Positions 26,901 through 34,598 of a stretch of DNA of 64,000 bases are shown in pieces. Each line of letters starts with the position of its first letter. Position 1 is the stretch's first letter. Below the pieces are notes generated by a model, which was given only the letters and a program-made list of their open reading frames with translations, searched no databases and was not told the origin of the DNA. The translations under genes and the position numbers were made by a program. Source of the stretch: Dyadobacter tibetensis Y620-1 (lineage in GTDB: Bacteria > Bacteroidota > Bacteroidia > Cytophagales > Spirosomataceae); NCBI RefSeq assembly GCF_000566685.1, contig NZ_AZQN01000003.1:806001-870000 (forward strand), written 5' to 3'.

Positions 26901-29193
26901 TCGTTCCGATCTGGCAGCCAATGGAACGGGAACTGGGAAATATGGTTTTAAAGCGGCCATTCCTGTAAGCTTAAAGGATGGAAAGCCCCATACCTTAAGC
27001 ATCCGGATCAATGGCACCACCCATCTACTGGCCGAGCAGAAGGTACTTACCTGCGGAGCCGCAACTGCCTACAAAGGAAGTATGGAAGGTGCGGATTGCA
27101 ATGCATTTAAGGGCTGGGCCTGGGATGCCGGTAATCCTAATACTGCTATGATTCTTGAGCTGGTAGAAGGAAACACCGTACATGCTACTACTACTGCAAA
27201 TATGCCTCGTTCAGACCTTCAGTTTGGCACCGGTAATTATGGATATAATCTGAGTCCCTTGCCCGAAAGCCTGAAGGACGGTCAGCCGCATACCCTGGCT
27301 ATGCGGGTTAAGGGCTCGACTTATCTCTTGGAAAATTCTCCTAAAACCATCACCTGTGCCATTCCACCGTCATATGGGGGGAGCTTCGAAGTAGCCGACT
27401 GCGATTACTTCAGTGGCTGGGTCTGGGATAAAAATTATCCAGACCGGGTATTAGCGGTTCAGCTAATGGAAGGTAATACGGTATTGGCAACTACCATGTC
27501 GACCTATTATCGTTCAGACCTATCTGCCAATGGTACAGGCACAGGCAAGTATGGTTTTCGGGCGGCCATTCCAGCGAGCCTTCGCGATGGCAAACCCCAT
27601 GAACTTAGTATCCGTATTAATGGAACAACGCACATATTGGCTGAAAAGAAAATAATTACCTGTGCCATGCCATCGTCATTTGCAGGTGCTTTTGAGGTGG
27701 CCGATTGTGATTACTTCAGTGGTTGGGTCTGGGATAAAAATTATCCGGACCGGGTATTAGCGGTTCAGCTAATGGAAGGCAATACGGTGTTGGCAACTAC
27801 CATGTCGACCTATTATCGTTCAGACCTAGCTTCCAATGGAACAGGTACCGGTAAGTATGGCTTTAGGGCGGCTATTCCAGCGAGCCTTAAGGATGGCAGG
27901 TCTCACGAGCTAAGCATCCGTATCAATGGCACCTCTCATATTTTAAGTGAAAGAAAGAGCATTAATTGTGGTCCTTCAACGGCCCTAAGGGGTAGTATCG
28001 ATGGTGCAGATTGTAACTTATTTAAGGGGTGGATTTGGGACTCCGCAAACCCAAATTCCTCCCAAATCCTCGAACTCGTGGAAGGTAATACGGTTCATGC
28101 CACTATTACAGCAGACATCCCTCGTTCAGACCTTCAGTTCGGCACCGGTAATTACGGATATAATTTGAGCCCATTGCCCGAAAGCCTGAAGGACGGCCAG
28201 CCCCATACTCTTGCTATGCGTGTAAAAGGAACCTCGTACTTATTGGAGAATTCTCCTAAAACAATTACCTGTGCTATGCCACCCTCCTTCGCAGGGAGTT
28301 TCGAAGTGGCTGACTGCGATTATTTCAGTGGCTGGGTCTGGGATAAGAACTACCCCGATAAAGTTTTGGCTGTTCAGTTAATGGAGGGTAACACGGTATT
28401 AGCTACCACCATGTCGACCTATCATCGTTCTGACTTAGCCGCCAATGGTACAGGTACCGGCAAGTATGGTTTTCGGGCGGCCATTCCGGCAAGCCTTCGC
28501 GATGGTAAATCACATGAACTTAGTATCCGCATCAATGGAACTACCCATATTTTAAGCGAGAGGAAATCGATTACCTGTGCATTACCGCCGAACTTTGCCG
28601 GAATTTTCGAGGAGGCCGACTGTGGCTATTTCAGTGGCTGGGTTTGGGATCAAAATTATCCAGATAAGGTTCTTGCGGTACAGCTTATGGAAGGAAATAC
28701 TGTTTTGGCTACAACTATGTCAACCTACTACCGTGCTGACTTAGCTTCAAACGGGACGGGTACGGGAAAATATGGCTTTACAGCCGGGATTCCCGCTAGT
28801 TTAAAAGATGGTAAGCCTCATGAATTAAGCATCCGAATCAATGGCACCAATTATATTCTGTCTGAAAGAAAAACCATAACCTGCGGGTCTGGAGCACGTT
28901 TGGCAGTGATGGAGGAAGCGAAAATAGAACATGACCCCTACCAGGAAATGCTGGTTGCCCCGAATCCATCGAATGGAAAGACGGTTGTTACCTACCATAT
29001 AGACCAAGCAGTGCCAGCCAGGCTATCGATCGTAAATATGTTAGGTCAGGTCGTCTGGGATAAAGTTGTAGTAGGTAGTGGGAGGATAGAAAAACAAACT
29101 ATAGATCTGAGCGATCAGACGGATGGTATCTATCTTGTACAACTTCACACCTCTAATAAAATTGAAGTCAAAAGATTGGTTATCATAAAATAG
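23980..29193 (+). CDS. giant modular surface protein with 14 repeats and a type IX secretion sorting domain
   Basis: This encodes 1737 residues. Residues 1-24 are a signal peptide (cut after FCFGQ). An N-terminal domain (about 25-225) carries HVDGYVKKYGAAILKFPVG and YRPFAA, typical of Bacteroidota secreted proteins. Then come 14 modules of about 98-103 residues, each with a G-W-x-W-D core, a ligand-like LxEGNTV segment, RxDL, GTGxYG, and SxRxNGT or MRVKGT, usually closed by ITC. Two subtypes exist: A (DCNVFKGWAWDAGNPN, PRSDLQFGTGNYGYNL) and B (DCDYFSGWVWDKNYPD, MSTYYRSDL). The order is roughly B B A B A B A B A B B A B B. The last 90 residues are a type IX sorting domain (VAPNPSNGKTVV ... DGIYLVQLHTSNKIEVKRLVIIK, interrupted here). 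A predicted adhesin or carbohydrate-binding surface protein; the ligand is unknown. It follows the DUF1501 gene by 202 bases. Confidence 0.88.
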   Translation: MKIFNKISLSGYIILLTSVFCFGQQKGIIVTERSSTKGLVSFTESSTLVGISDTKHVDGYVKKYGAAILKFPVGNKGVYRPFAAGADGTLGAYFQTNPSAATLPAGAPFTITNRGSSVVTVSAREFWDIDGTNPTKITLSWNAASAVGELTGGAMNRLSIVGWNNTTSQWEKLTSTVDALALHGAESTLSSGSISTVESIVPNQYSVYTLGGLDQEVLPVNYAGVLEAVNCNEVTGWVWDQNYPSSELTVEVMEGNTVYGTGTANVFRQELKNNGTGTGKYGFKIALPAGLMNGQDRQISIRVRGSNHIISGSPKTVNCGFNGDFEVDCYAVKGWAWDKNFPNQQFTVELLVGGKVIESTLANHYRADLKNNGTGTGNYGFSFNFPVSYRNGQEQQLSIRIAGTTFMLAGSPKTMRCNTPNFRGSIDGADCNVFKGWVWDGAYPDANLTVELVEGNTVYATTTANMPRSDLQFGTGNYGYNLSPLPESLKDGQPHVLSMRVKGTDFQLLNSPKTITCSALPAFEGSFETADNSQFSGWVWDKNYPDRVLAVQLMEGSTVLATTMSTTYRADLAARGIGTGKYGFKAAIPASIMDNQPHELSIRVNGTDFVLAEKKTVSYSPTAAYRGSIDGADCNVFKGWAWDAGNPNTALVLELVEGNTVHATTTADMPRSDLQFGTGNYGYNLSPLPESLKDGQPHTLAMRVKGSTYLLENSPKTITCAIPPSYGGSFEVADCDYFSGWVWDKNYPDRVLAVQLMEGNTVLSTVMSTTYRSDLAANGTGTGKYGFKAALPVSLKDGKPHTLSIRINGTTHILAEQKVLTCGAATAYRGSIDGADCNVFKGWAWDAGNPNTALVLELVEGNTVHATTTADMPRSDLQFGTGNYGYNLSPLPESLKDGQPHTLAMRVKGSTYLLENSPKTITCAIPPSYGGSFEVADCDYFSGWVWDKNYPDRVLAVQLMEGNTVLSTVMSTTYRSDLAANGTGTGKYGFKAAIPVSLKDGKPHTLSIRINGTTHLLAEQKVLTCGAATAYKGSMEGADCNAFKGWAWDAGNPNTAMILELVEGNTVHATTTANMPRSDLQFGTGNYGYNLSPLPESLKDGQPHTLAMRVKGSTYLLENSPKTITCAIPPSYGGSFEVADCDYFSGWVWDKNYPDRVLAVQLMEGNTVLATTMSTYYRSDLSANGTGTGKYGFRAAIPASLRDGKPHELSIRINGTTHILAEKKIITCAMPSSFAGAFEVADCDYFSGWVWDKNYPDRVLAVQLMEGNTVLATTMSTYYRSDLASNGTGTGKYGFRAAIPASLKDGRSHELSIRINGTSHILSERKSINCGPSTALRGSIDGADCNLFKGWIWDSANPNSSQILELVEGNTVHATITADIPRSDLQFGTGNYGYNLSPLPESLKDGQPHTLAMRVKGTSYLLENSPKTITCAMPPSFAGSFEVADCDYFSGWVWDKNYPDKVLAVQLMEGNTVLATTMSTYHRSDLAANGTGTGKYGFRAAIPASLRDGKSHELSIRINGTTHILSERKSITCALPPNFAGIFEEADCGYFSGWVWDQNYPDKVLAVQLMEGNTVLATTMSTYYRADLASNGTGTGKYGFTAGIPASLKDGKPHELSIRINGTNYILSERKTITCGSGARLAVMEEAKIEHDPYQEMLVAPNPSNGKTVVTYHIDQAVPARLSIVNMLGQVVWDKVVVGSGRIEKQTIDLSDQTDGIYLVQLHTSNKIEVKRLVIIK
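25852..27678 (+). repeat. three tandem copies of a 609-bp unit inside the repeat protein gene
   Basis: Copies begin at 25852, 26461 and 27070, exactly 609 bases (203 codons) apart. Each encodes one A module plus one B module. Copies 1 and 2 differ at only scattered third-position bases; long stretches, such as the B-module region around 26153-26340 and 26762-26949, appear identical by eye. Copy 3 diverges more in its second half. This indicates recent duplication or gene conversion and makes the region prone to length change and to assembly collapse. Confidence 0.9.
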
Positions 29194-29234
29194 CTAAAAG
29201 GTTGTCGGAGATACCGCTTCGAGAGGCTATTAAG

Positions 29235-29270
29235 GCAGGGAATGATCCCAATATTAGTGGGATTCCCTGC
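29235..29270 (+). terminator. hairpin terminator of the repeat-protein gene
   Basis: A stem GCAGGGAA(T)/(A)TTCCCTGC with an internal CCCA/TGGG extension lies 42 bases past the stop of the giant gene, followed by GTTTAAAAAA. It probably ends transcription of the cassette. Confidence 0.65.
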
Positions 29271-29357
29271 GTTTAAAAAACAGATGAAGTGAATTTTTGG
29301 GACCATCGGTCTGATAGAAAATAGTTTTCTGGGATACTATTTTTCTATAATATGAGA

Positions 29358-29407
29358 AAACCGAGCCTTAGGAAATGGGTTTTTATCCATATTCCAGGGC
29401 TCGGTTT
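29358..29407. terminator. long bidirectional hairpin between convergent genes
   Basis: Perfect arms AAACCGAGCC/GGCTCGGTTT enclose a second imperfect stem (GGAAATGG/CCATATTCC). A-rich sequence on the left and T's on the right make it a likely terminator for both the plus-strand cassette and the minus-strand polysaccharide operon ending at 29456. Confidence 0.7.
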
Positions 29408-29455
29408 ATATTATGTATCCACCACTTGAAAGTAAGAATCAGGCCTTTCTTTCAA

Positions 29456-30586
29456 TTAAATTTTTCTGAAATCAGCGTATTTTTGAAGAACAAAAGATTT
29501 AATTCTTTTGATAAATACTTCATCATCGAATTTTTCTGCGTGTGCTCTGATAAAATTAGGGTCGAAGCTGTCAATTATTTTTTCCATTTTATTAACGGCT
29601 TCACAAAGGCTGGGAGCTGTCTGATCGTCGAAAAATATGGAGGTAGCATTCTTACCATCTTCACCGCAAGGGATCTGAGTGGTCAGTATTCCTCCTACAC
29701 TATAACCAATCACGGGTCGACCGGAAGCGTTAGCTTCCAGGGGTGTAATACCATAATCTTCATGCTGTGGAAATATAAAAGCTTTGCAGCCTGCGTATAA
29801 CTGTCCAAGCTCTTCTTTGGAGATTCCCGATCGGAATTCAATATTATCCTTGGCAATGGCTTTGAGCTCTTCTCCCTTAGAGCCTTTTCCAACCACAATG
29901 AGTTTGTAGCCCAGCTCATTAAATGCTTCTATGGCCAGGTCTACCTTTTTGTAATATTCCAAACGGGAAACTAATAAATAGTAATCTCCTATTTTGGGAA
30001 GCAGATTGAAGTTAGCCGTATTTACCGGGGGGGGGATAATGGTAATGGGGCTTTTGGGTTTATAGGCTCGTTGAAGACGCTCTTTTGTTTCCTCGGTCAT
30101 AGCTAAAAACCAATTTGTCCTTTGCGCTTCCTTAAAATCAATTTTCTTAAGGATTTTGATTACCGTGTCAAAAGCCAGACGTTTCAGGCCTGTTGAACGT
30201 TCATACTCGGAATAGGAAGTGGGGTTCCAGGCCAGTCTGAAAGGGGTATAGCAATAGGTGATAACCAATGCGTCGGGGGATATTTTAACATATTTGCCAA
30301 AATTAGTACCCGAAATAAGCACAATATCATATGCCCTTAGATCCAATTGCTTCATGGCCATTATCCCAAATGGAAAAAAAAGGGCTTTTAATCTCTTTTC
30401 TGTTTGAGCGATCTTAGTAAACCAACTTGTTCTGACCTTTATTTGTTTAAATTCTGCGAAAGTAGTTTCTGGATTATAGGTGGATGTATAGAAATCTGCC
30501 TCGGGAAAGGCTTTATGAAAGCATAAGCCTACCTGTTCTCCTCCTGCTCTCCTGATTAATTCGTCCTGAACTATAGCAATCTTCAT
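29456..30586 (-). CDS. GT4-family glycosyltransferase (mannosyltransferase-like)
   Basis: This encodes 376 residues with a GT-B fold. N-terminal region: MKIAIVQDELIRRAGGEQV, with the glycine-rich acceptor loop. C-terminal region: YYLLVSRLEYYKKVDLAIEAF, KLIVVGKGS, and the GT4 E-x7-E motif in EDYGITPLEANASGRPVIGY. The pattern resembles WbaZ/WbdB-type mannosyl- or other hexosyltransferases that use GDP-sugars, which would fit the GDP-mannose-dehydratase-like gene just upstream. It is the last gene of the long minus-strand operon. A run of nine C's on its coding strand (G9 at 30027-30035 on the plus strand) encodes part of IIPPPVNT. The family is certain; donor and acceptor are inferred. Confidence 0.88.
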   Translation of the reverse strand: MKIAIVQDELIRRAGGEQVGLCFHKAFPEADFYTSTYNPETTFAEFKQIKVRTSWFTKIAQTEKRLKALFFPFGIMAMKQLDLRAYDIVLISGTNFGKYVKISPDALVITYCYTPFRLAWNPTSYSEYERSTGLKRLAFDTVIKILKKIDFKEAQRTNWFLAMTEETKERLQRAYKPKSPITIIPPPVNTANFNLLPKIGDYYLLVSRLEYYKKVDLAIEAFNELGYKLIVVGKGSKGEELKAIAKDNIEFRSGISKEELGQLYAGCKAFIFPQHEDYGITPLEANASGRPVIGYSVGGILTTQIPCGEDGKNATSIFFDDQTAPSLCEAVNKMEKIIDSFDPNFIRAHAEKFDDEVFIKRIKSFVLQKYADFRKI

Positions 30587-30643
30587 ACTGGATTCGTTAT
30601 TGACTTTTTCTAATAATTATACTCGGGGGTAGGGATAATTCCA

Positions 30644-31606
30644 TCAGCTGTTCTGCATTTCCTCCTCGATTAGCAAATCTAAGATTTCAAAAAAATGATG
30701 GTCGTAGCTCCAATTTAAAACTTCATTAGCCTTTACATTACTTCCGTAGATATCTTCAATGTCCGTAGGGCGGAATAAAGTAGGGTCCTCTACGATTTTG
30801 TTTTTGTCAATATGCAATTGATCAAAAACATGATTAATGATCGCTCGTAGGGATATCGACTGTCCTGAACAAACGAGATAATCGTCGGGGACACTGTGCT
30901 GCATCATCAGGAACATAGCCTCCACATATCTAGGAGCAAATCCAAAATCCCGGGATATATCAATATTTCCCACCCTTAGAATCTCCTGTTTTCCCTGCTT
31001 GATCTGAATGGCTTCCCGGATGATTTTTTTAATAAAGAAATTATCACTTCTTAGATAAGATTCATGATTAAATAATATCCCGCAACAGATAAACAAATCA
31101 TATGACTCCCGATAGTTAATGCAAAGCCAGTGTGCTGCCGCTTTAGACACCGCGTAAGGACTCAAGGGGTGCATAATGCTATTTTCGGTGATAGGTAAAT
31201 CGTTCACCATACCATACATTTCGCTACTGGAAGCCTGGTAAAACTTAAGTTTTGTGTCTGTAAGCCTGATAGCTTCTAAAATATTTAGTACCGATAGGGT
31301 ATTGTACTGCACAGTTCCTATGGGCTGTTTAAAGGAAATTGAAACAGAGCTTTGGGCTGAAAGATTATAAATTTCGGTGGGTTGATATTTTTTAATCACG
31401 TTGATGAGCTGCGTGATATCCAAAAGATCACATTCTTCCAGAATTACTTTATCGTCAATTTTTAAATAACGCAAGCCCCTGAGAGCATTATTGATATAAC
31501 TTCGAAGTAGGCCAACTACCTGATATCCGTTATCCAACAACAATTTGGATAAATATGCACCATCTTGCCCTGTAATACCTGCGATTATTGCAGTTGGTTT
31601 CGTCAT
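30644..31606 (-). CDS. GDP-mannose 4,6-dehydratase-like SDR sugar-nucleotide enzyme
   Basis: This encodes 320 residues, an extended SDR. NAD(P)-binding motif GITGQDGAYLSKLL (residues 9-22), NLSAQSSVSISF, SSSEMYG, and the catalytic YAVSKAAAHW (Y-x-x-x-K) match the Gmd branch, as does RDFGFAPRYVEAM. It is shorter than typical Gmd (about 340-370 residues), and the usual RRSSSFNT loop that holds the cofactor is replaced by a different segment (LLRSYINNALRGL). It may therefore be a variant with another product, such as a GDP-6-deoxy-4-keto sugar that another enzyme processes. No GDP-fucose synthase or Rmd-like reductase is present in the window. Its gene lies between the two GT4 genes. Confidence 0.78.
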   Translation of the reverse strand: MTKPTAIIAGITGQDGAYLSKLLLDNGYQVVGLLRSYINNALRGLRYLKIDDKVILEECDLLDITQLINVIKKYQPTEIYNLSAQSSVSISFKQPIGTVQYNTLSVLNILEAIRLTDTKLKFYQASSSEMYGMVNDLPITENSIMHPLSPYAVSKAAAHWLCINYRESYDLFICCGILFNHESYLRSDNFFIKKIIREAIQIKQGKQEILRVGNIDISRDFGFAPRYVEAMFLMMQHSVPDDYLVCSGQSISLRAIINHVFDQLHIDKNKIVEDPTLFRPTDIEDIYGSNVKANEVLNWSYDHHFFEILDLLIEEEMQNS

Positions 31607-31645
31607 AGCTGCCTAATTGTAGTTTAAAAATAATTGGTTTCAATT

Positions 31646-32866
31646 CTAGACATCGGTGAGAATGTCCTTATATACCTTTGTAATTACCGCCTCATAATTT
31701 ACCATTTTCTTGTATTCCGCATTATTTTCCAGGGACGGAATAGTGGTTCGGTTCGCATTTTTTTCCTGGATAGCATGATCTATTGCCCGTTCTAAGCTGG
31801 TAAAATCGTTTAATTCAAATAATTGATAGTTACCGGCAATTTCGGCCATTTCTTTCATTCCACCATAGTTCAGAGTGAGAATCTGTAGACCTTTAATAGC
31901 CGCTTCCAGCACGGAGAGGGGAGCATTTTCGAACCATAAGGAGGGTAAAATGGCTGCATCCATATTATTCATGACGGTGTCTAATACGTCGGAACTAACG
32001 TAACCCCGGAAATGAATATTTTCATGAAGGGCATGTTGAGCAACAGCGTCTTTTAAACCTTGCATATAAGCTTCTTCCCCAGAGCCATAAATGTCAAGAA
32101 CAAATTTGGTTTTATCTATCTTACCAAGACTTTCGATTAGCTCTAATAATCCTTTTTCTGGTGATATCCTCCCCAAAAAGATCATACGGAGGGTTTGGGT
32201 AGGAACGGTGTTATTGACAGGGAGATGTGTCCCCTCTTGGTTTTTCTTTAGTTTGATAGGATTCCTTACTACCTTAATTTCGGGCAGACTGGGATGATGA
32301 TATTGAAAAGTGTCTTTTAGAAATTTGCTAGGGGATAGGATCAGGTCAATTACATCATAAAGCTTTAAAATATCATAGGCCAATATCCATTGTAATTTCT
32401 TGGCTGTACTGTAAGCGAAGCCCCGGTTGTCGAACTGAAGGAATAATTTATCCCAAATGCTAAGTTGCTTCTCTACCTTTTGTAGTTGCCTTTTGCCGTC
32501 AATTTCCTTGAAATGTGTTAAGCCCGAGTTGGGACATATCAAATGATAATCATGAGCGGTCATAAGTACCTTGACTGGATGATTCTTCTTATACTGCCTC
32601 AGCGAATAAAGAATCGAAGGAGATAAGACGTGATAATAATTATGGATATGAACGATATCAGGAGATTCTTTTTTCAGTTTCTCAAGGAAGGTTGACTTAT
32701 TTCTGAATGAGAATATATAGTCTAGAAGTCCATCGGCCTTGCTATAGTTTTTGCTTTTATAGTAGTAGGACACCGCATACTGATCCTGAATGCATTCTCC
32801 TGTTCTTCTAAAAACCTCCTCGGCACCACCAGCTTCCCAGAAATCGTTAACTAATAGTACTTTCAT
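31646..32866 (-). CDS. GT4-family glycosyltransferase
   Basis: This encodes 406 residues, a GT-B glycosyltransferase. N-terminal: MKVLLVNDFWEAGGAEEVF with the GT4 acceptor loop, DIVHIHNYYHVLSP, LMTAHDYHLICPN. C-terminal: MIFLGRISPEKGLLELIESL, FVLDIYGSGEE, FRGYVSS, and LWFENAPLSVLEAAIKGL with the E-x7-E-like donor site. The ATG overlaps the stop of the upstream methyltransferase by one base (TAATG), indicating tight translational coupling. It probably adds one residue to the capsular repeat unit on the cytoplasmic face of the inner membrane. Confidence 0.9.
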   Translation of the reverse strand: MKVLLVNDFWEAGGAEEVFRRTGECIQDQYAVSYYYKSKNYSKADGLLDYIFSFRNKSTFLEKLKKESPDIVHIHNYYHVLSPSILYSLRQYKKNHPVKVLMTAHDYHLICPNSGLTHFKEIDGKRQLQKVEKQLSIWDKLFLQFDNRGFAYSTAKKLQWILAYDILKLYDVIDLILSPSKFLKDTFQYHHPSLPEIKVVRNPIKLKKNQEGTHLPVNNTVPTQTLRMIFLGRISPEKGLLELIESLGKIDKTKFVLDIYGSGEEAYMQGLKDAVAQHALHENIHFRGYVSSDVLDTVMNNMDAAILPSLWFENAPLSVLEAAIKGLQILTLNYGGMKEMAEIAGNYQLFELNDFTSLERAIDHAIQEKNANRTTIPSLENNAEYKKMVNYEAVITKVYKDILTDV

Positions 32867-33618
32867 TATAGCTCAGGATTTAACTCCTTCTTTACCTTTT
32901 TGACCAATACAACATTATTAAAGTAAAGCGTTTTATCCTTGGGTAATATGCTGGTCAGTAGTAGTCCAATTATATTATTAAGGGCAATGAGTGGCATAAT
33001 GAAGACGTAAGTCCACTTAGCCCTAGGCCATAGTCTCATGAAATTTTCAAAGCTGTAGAGATTGATTAGCTGAAAAATTACCCGGCTAAAATGACCACTC
33101 TTTTCAAATTCGATAATGTCGAAATGATGCTTTTTCAATAGATGTGTCAGACCAAAGGAGGTATAACGGCCAAAATCGTAGGGGATCTCATGTTCATTCC
33201 AGGCAAATGGAACCGTCAGTAGTAATTGCCCATCTTCTTTTAAAACTCTGTTAAGCTCGGCCAGTATTTCATCGATATTGAAGACATGTTCTAAAACCTC
33301 ACTACAAAATATGGAATCGAAAGTATTTTCTTCAAACGGAATATGTTTACCATCATAAAAAATATCCACTTTGGAGGTACTATGGTCATGACCGGTAAAC
33401 TCCATGTCTACACCAATATAGCTGCTGGCATTGGAAAACAAGTTTTGGTATGGTTTCTGCCCGCAGCCAAAATCCATCAACTTTCCTTTGAGCCTGGGTG
33501 CAAATTTCTGAATATTCAGATATAGTCCTCGTCTGATGAAATAGTATGGATGAAAAAAAATACTTATCAATTGAGGGTTCAGACTCTGCTGGCGAAAATA
33601 CTGGAGAATACGCTTCAT
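32866..33618 (-). CDS. class I SAM-dependent methyltransferase
   Basis: This encodes 250 residues. SAM-binding motif I is MDFGCGQKPY, motif II the acidic VDMEF, and the post-motif FDSIFCSEVLEHVFN followed by LAELNRVLKEDGQLLLTVPF is typical of the Methyltransf_11/12 class. The C-terminal region adds a hydrophobic stretch (YVFIMPLIALNNIIGLLL, about 205-222), suggesting membrane association. In polysaccharide loci such enzymes often methylate a sugar hydroxyl or the non-reducing end; the target here is not known. It is coupled to the following GT4 gene. Confidence 0.85.
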   Translation of the reverse strand: MKRILQYFRQQSLNPQLISIFFHPYYFIRRGLYLNIQKFAPRLKGKLMDFGCGQKPYQNLFSNASSYIGVDMEFTGHDHSTSKVDIFYDGKHIPFEENTFDSIFCSEVLEHVFNIDEILAELNRVLKEDGQLLLTVPFAWNEHEIPYDFGRYTSFGLTHLLKKHHFDIIEFEKSGHFSRVIFQLINLYSFENFMRLWPRAKWTYVFIMPLIALNNIIGLLLTSILPKDKTLYFNNVVLVKKVKKELNPEL

Positions 33619-33716
33619 TAGAAAGTTTAAAAATATATTCAGAGGCCCACATCAATTCTGTGTCGGACCAGTCTTAAGAATAATTGATACATCACCCTTT
33701 CAGGAAATGGAAAATG

Positions 33717-34463
33717 CTATTTAATGGCCACACGTCCGCTATAATCGATCTTATTTAACATCAAGGTAATTCCATGCTGAAGAAGATACTCATCGACAGC
33801 TTTTTTGGCTCCCTGCCAGTGTCCGTAGTCGTCCAAGATCAGTACACCTTTTTCTTTTAGCAACGGATATAAATATTCCATTTCATGTTTGGTAGATTCA
33901 TACCAATCCGTATCCAGGCGTAGTAAAGAAATTTCTGTTGGAATGGTAGCAGGAATCGATTCCTCTACTTTTCCTTGGACAAAGTGAATTTTGTCGGCTG
34001 GATATCCCAGCTTTAAAATATTATTTTTTACATCCTCTAAAGTAGCGAAGCACCAATTATTATTACCGGCAAATTTATCTTCTGTTTCCAAGAGAACTTT
34101 TGCCGTTTTTCCGTTAACATCGACGTCGTCTTTCGACGGCTCGCTCATGCCTTCATAGGTGTCATATAAATAGATTTCTCTGCTGGTATCCTTATTATGG
34201 AGAAATGTTAATATAGCCATCATCGAGCTTCCGCCCCGCCAGACGCCGCATTCTACATAGTCGCCGGCTATTTTGTTTTTTGAAACGTAATTGGCTGAAG
34301 TATATACCGTATGCATCCTTTCGATACTGGTCATGGTATAAGGTTGACAGCGTTTAAGGAAATCTGCGAAAACGGGGTCAGCAAGTAATTCACTTTCCGT
34401 GTAATCCTTACTTATCTTATAGTTCCACTTTTTCAGAAACTGGTTGATCGATTTGGTAATCAT
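33717..34463 (-). CDS. TylF/MycF-type macrocin O-methyltransferase family protein
   Basis: This encodes 248 residues with the TylF signature: MTSIERMHTVYTSANYV, VECGVWRGGSSMMAI (SAM site), YLYDTYEGMSEPS, LRLDTDWYESTKHEMEYL (metal-binding region) and LILDDYGHWQGAKKAVDEYL (broken naturally). TylF and MycF are metal-dependent sugar 3'-O-methyltransferases, and many capsule and O-antigen loci carry homologues that methylate sugars. It is the second methyltransferase in the locus, so the repeat unit probably carries methyl groups. Family firm, target inferred. Confidence 0.88.
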   Translation of the reverse strand: MITKSINQFLKKWNYKISKDYTESELLADPVFADFLKRCQPYTMTSIERMHTVYTSANYVSKNKIAGDYVECGVWRGGSSMMAILTFLHNKDTSREIYLYDTYEGMSEPSKDDVDVNGKTAKVLLETEDKFAGNNNWCFATLEDVKNNILKLGYPADKIHFVQGKVEESIPATIPTEISLLRLDTDWYESTKHEMEYLYPLLKEKGVLILDDYGHWQGAKKAVDEYLLQHGITLMLNKIDYSGRVAIK

Positions 34464-34598
34464 AATGGCTTATTGAATTAATGTTTTAAAAAATAATGTC
34501 TGTAGCTTAGTGTATGGTATTATAGAATGTCTGGATTCAAGGAAATTATGGATATTAGATTGTTTAAAGCTATTGAAAATGAGTACGTTTAATTTAAT

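Noticed and set aside
29375..29800. A 141-codon plus-strand frame over the end of the last glycosyltransferase gene
   Set aside because: It is antisense to a well-conserved GT4 gene and shows no independent coding features.
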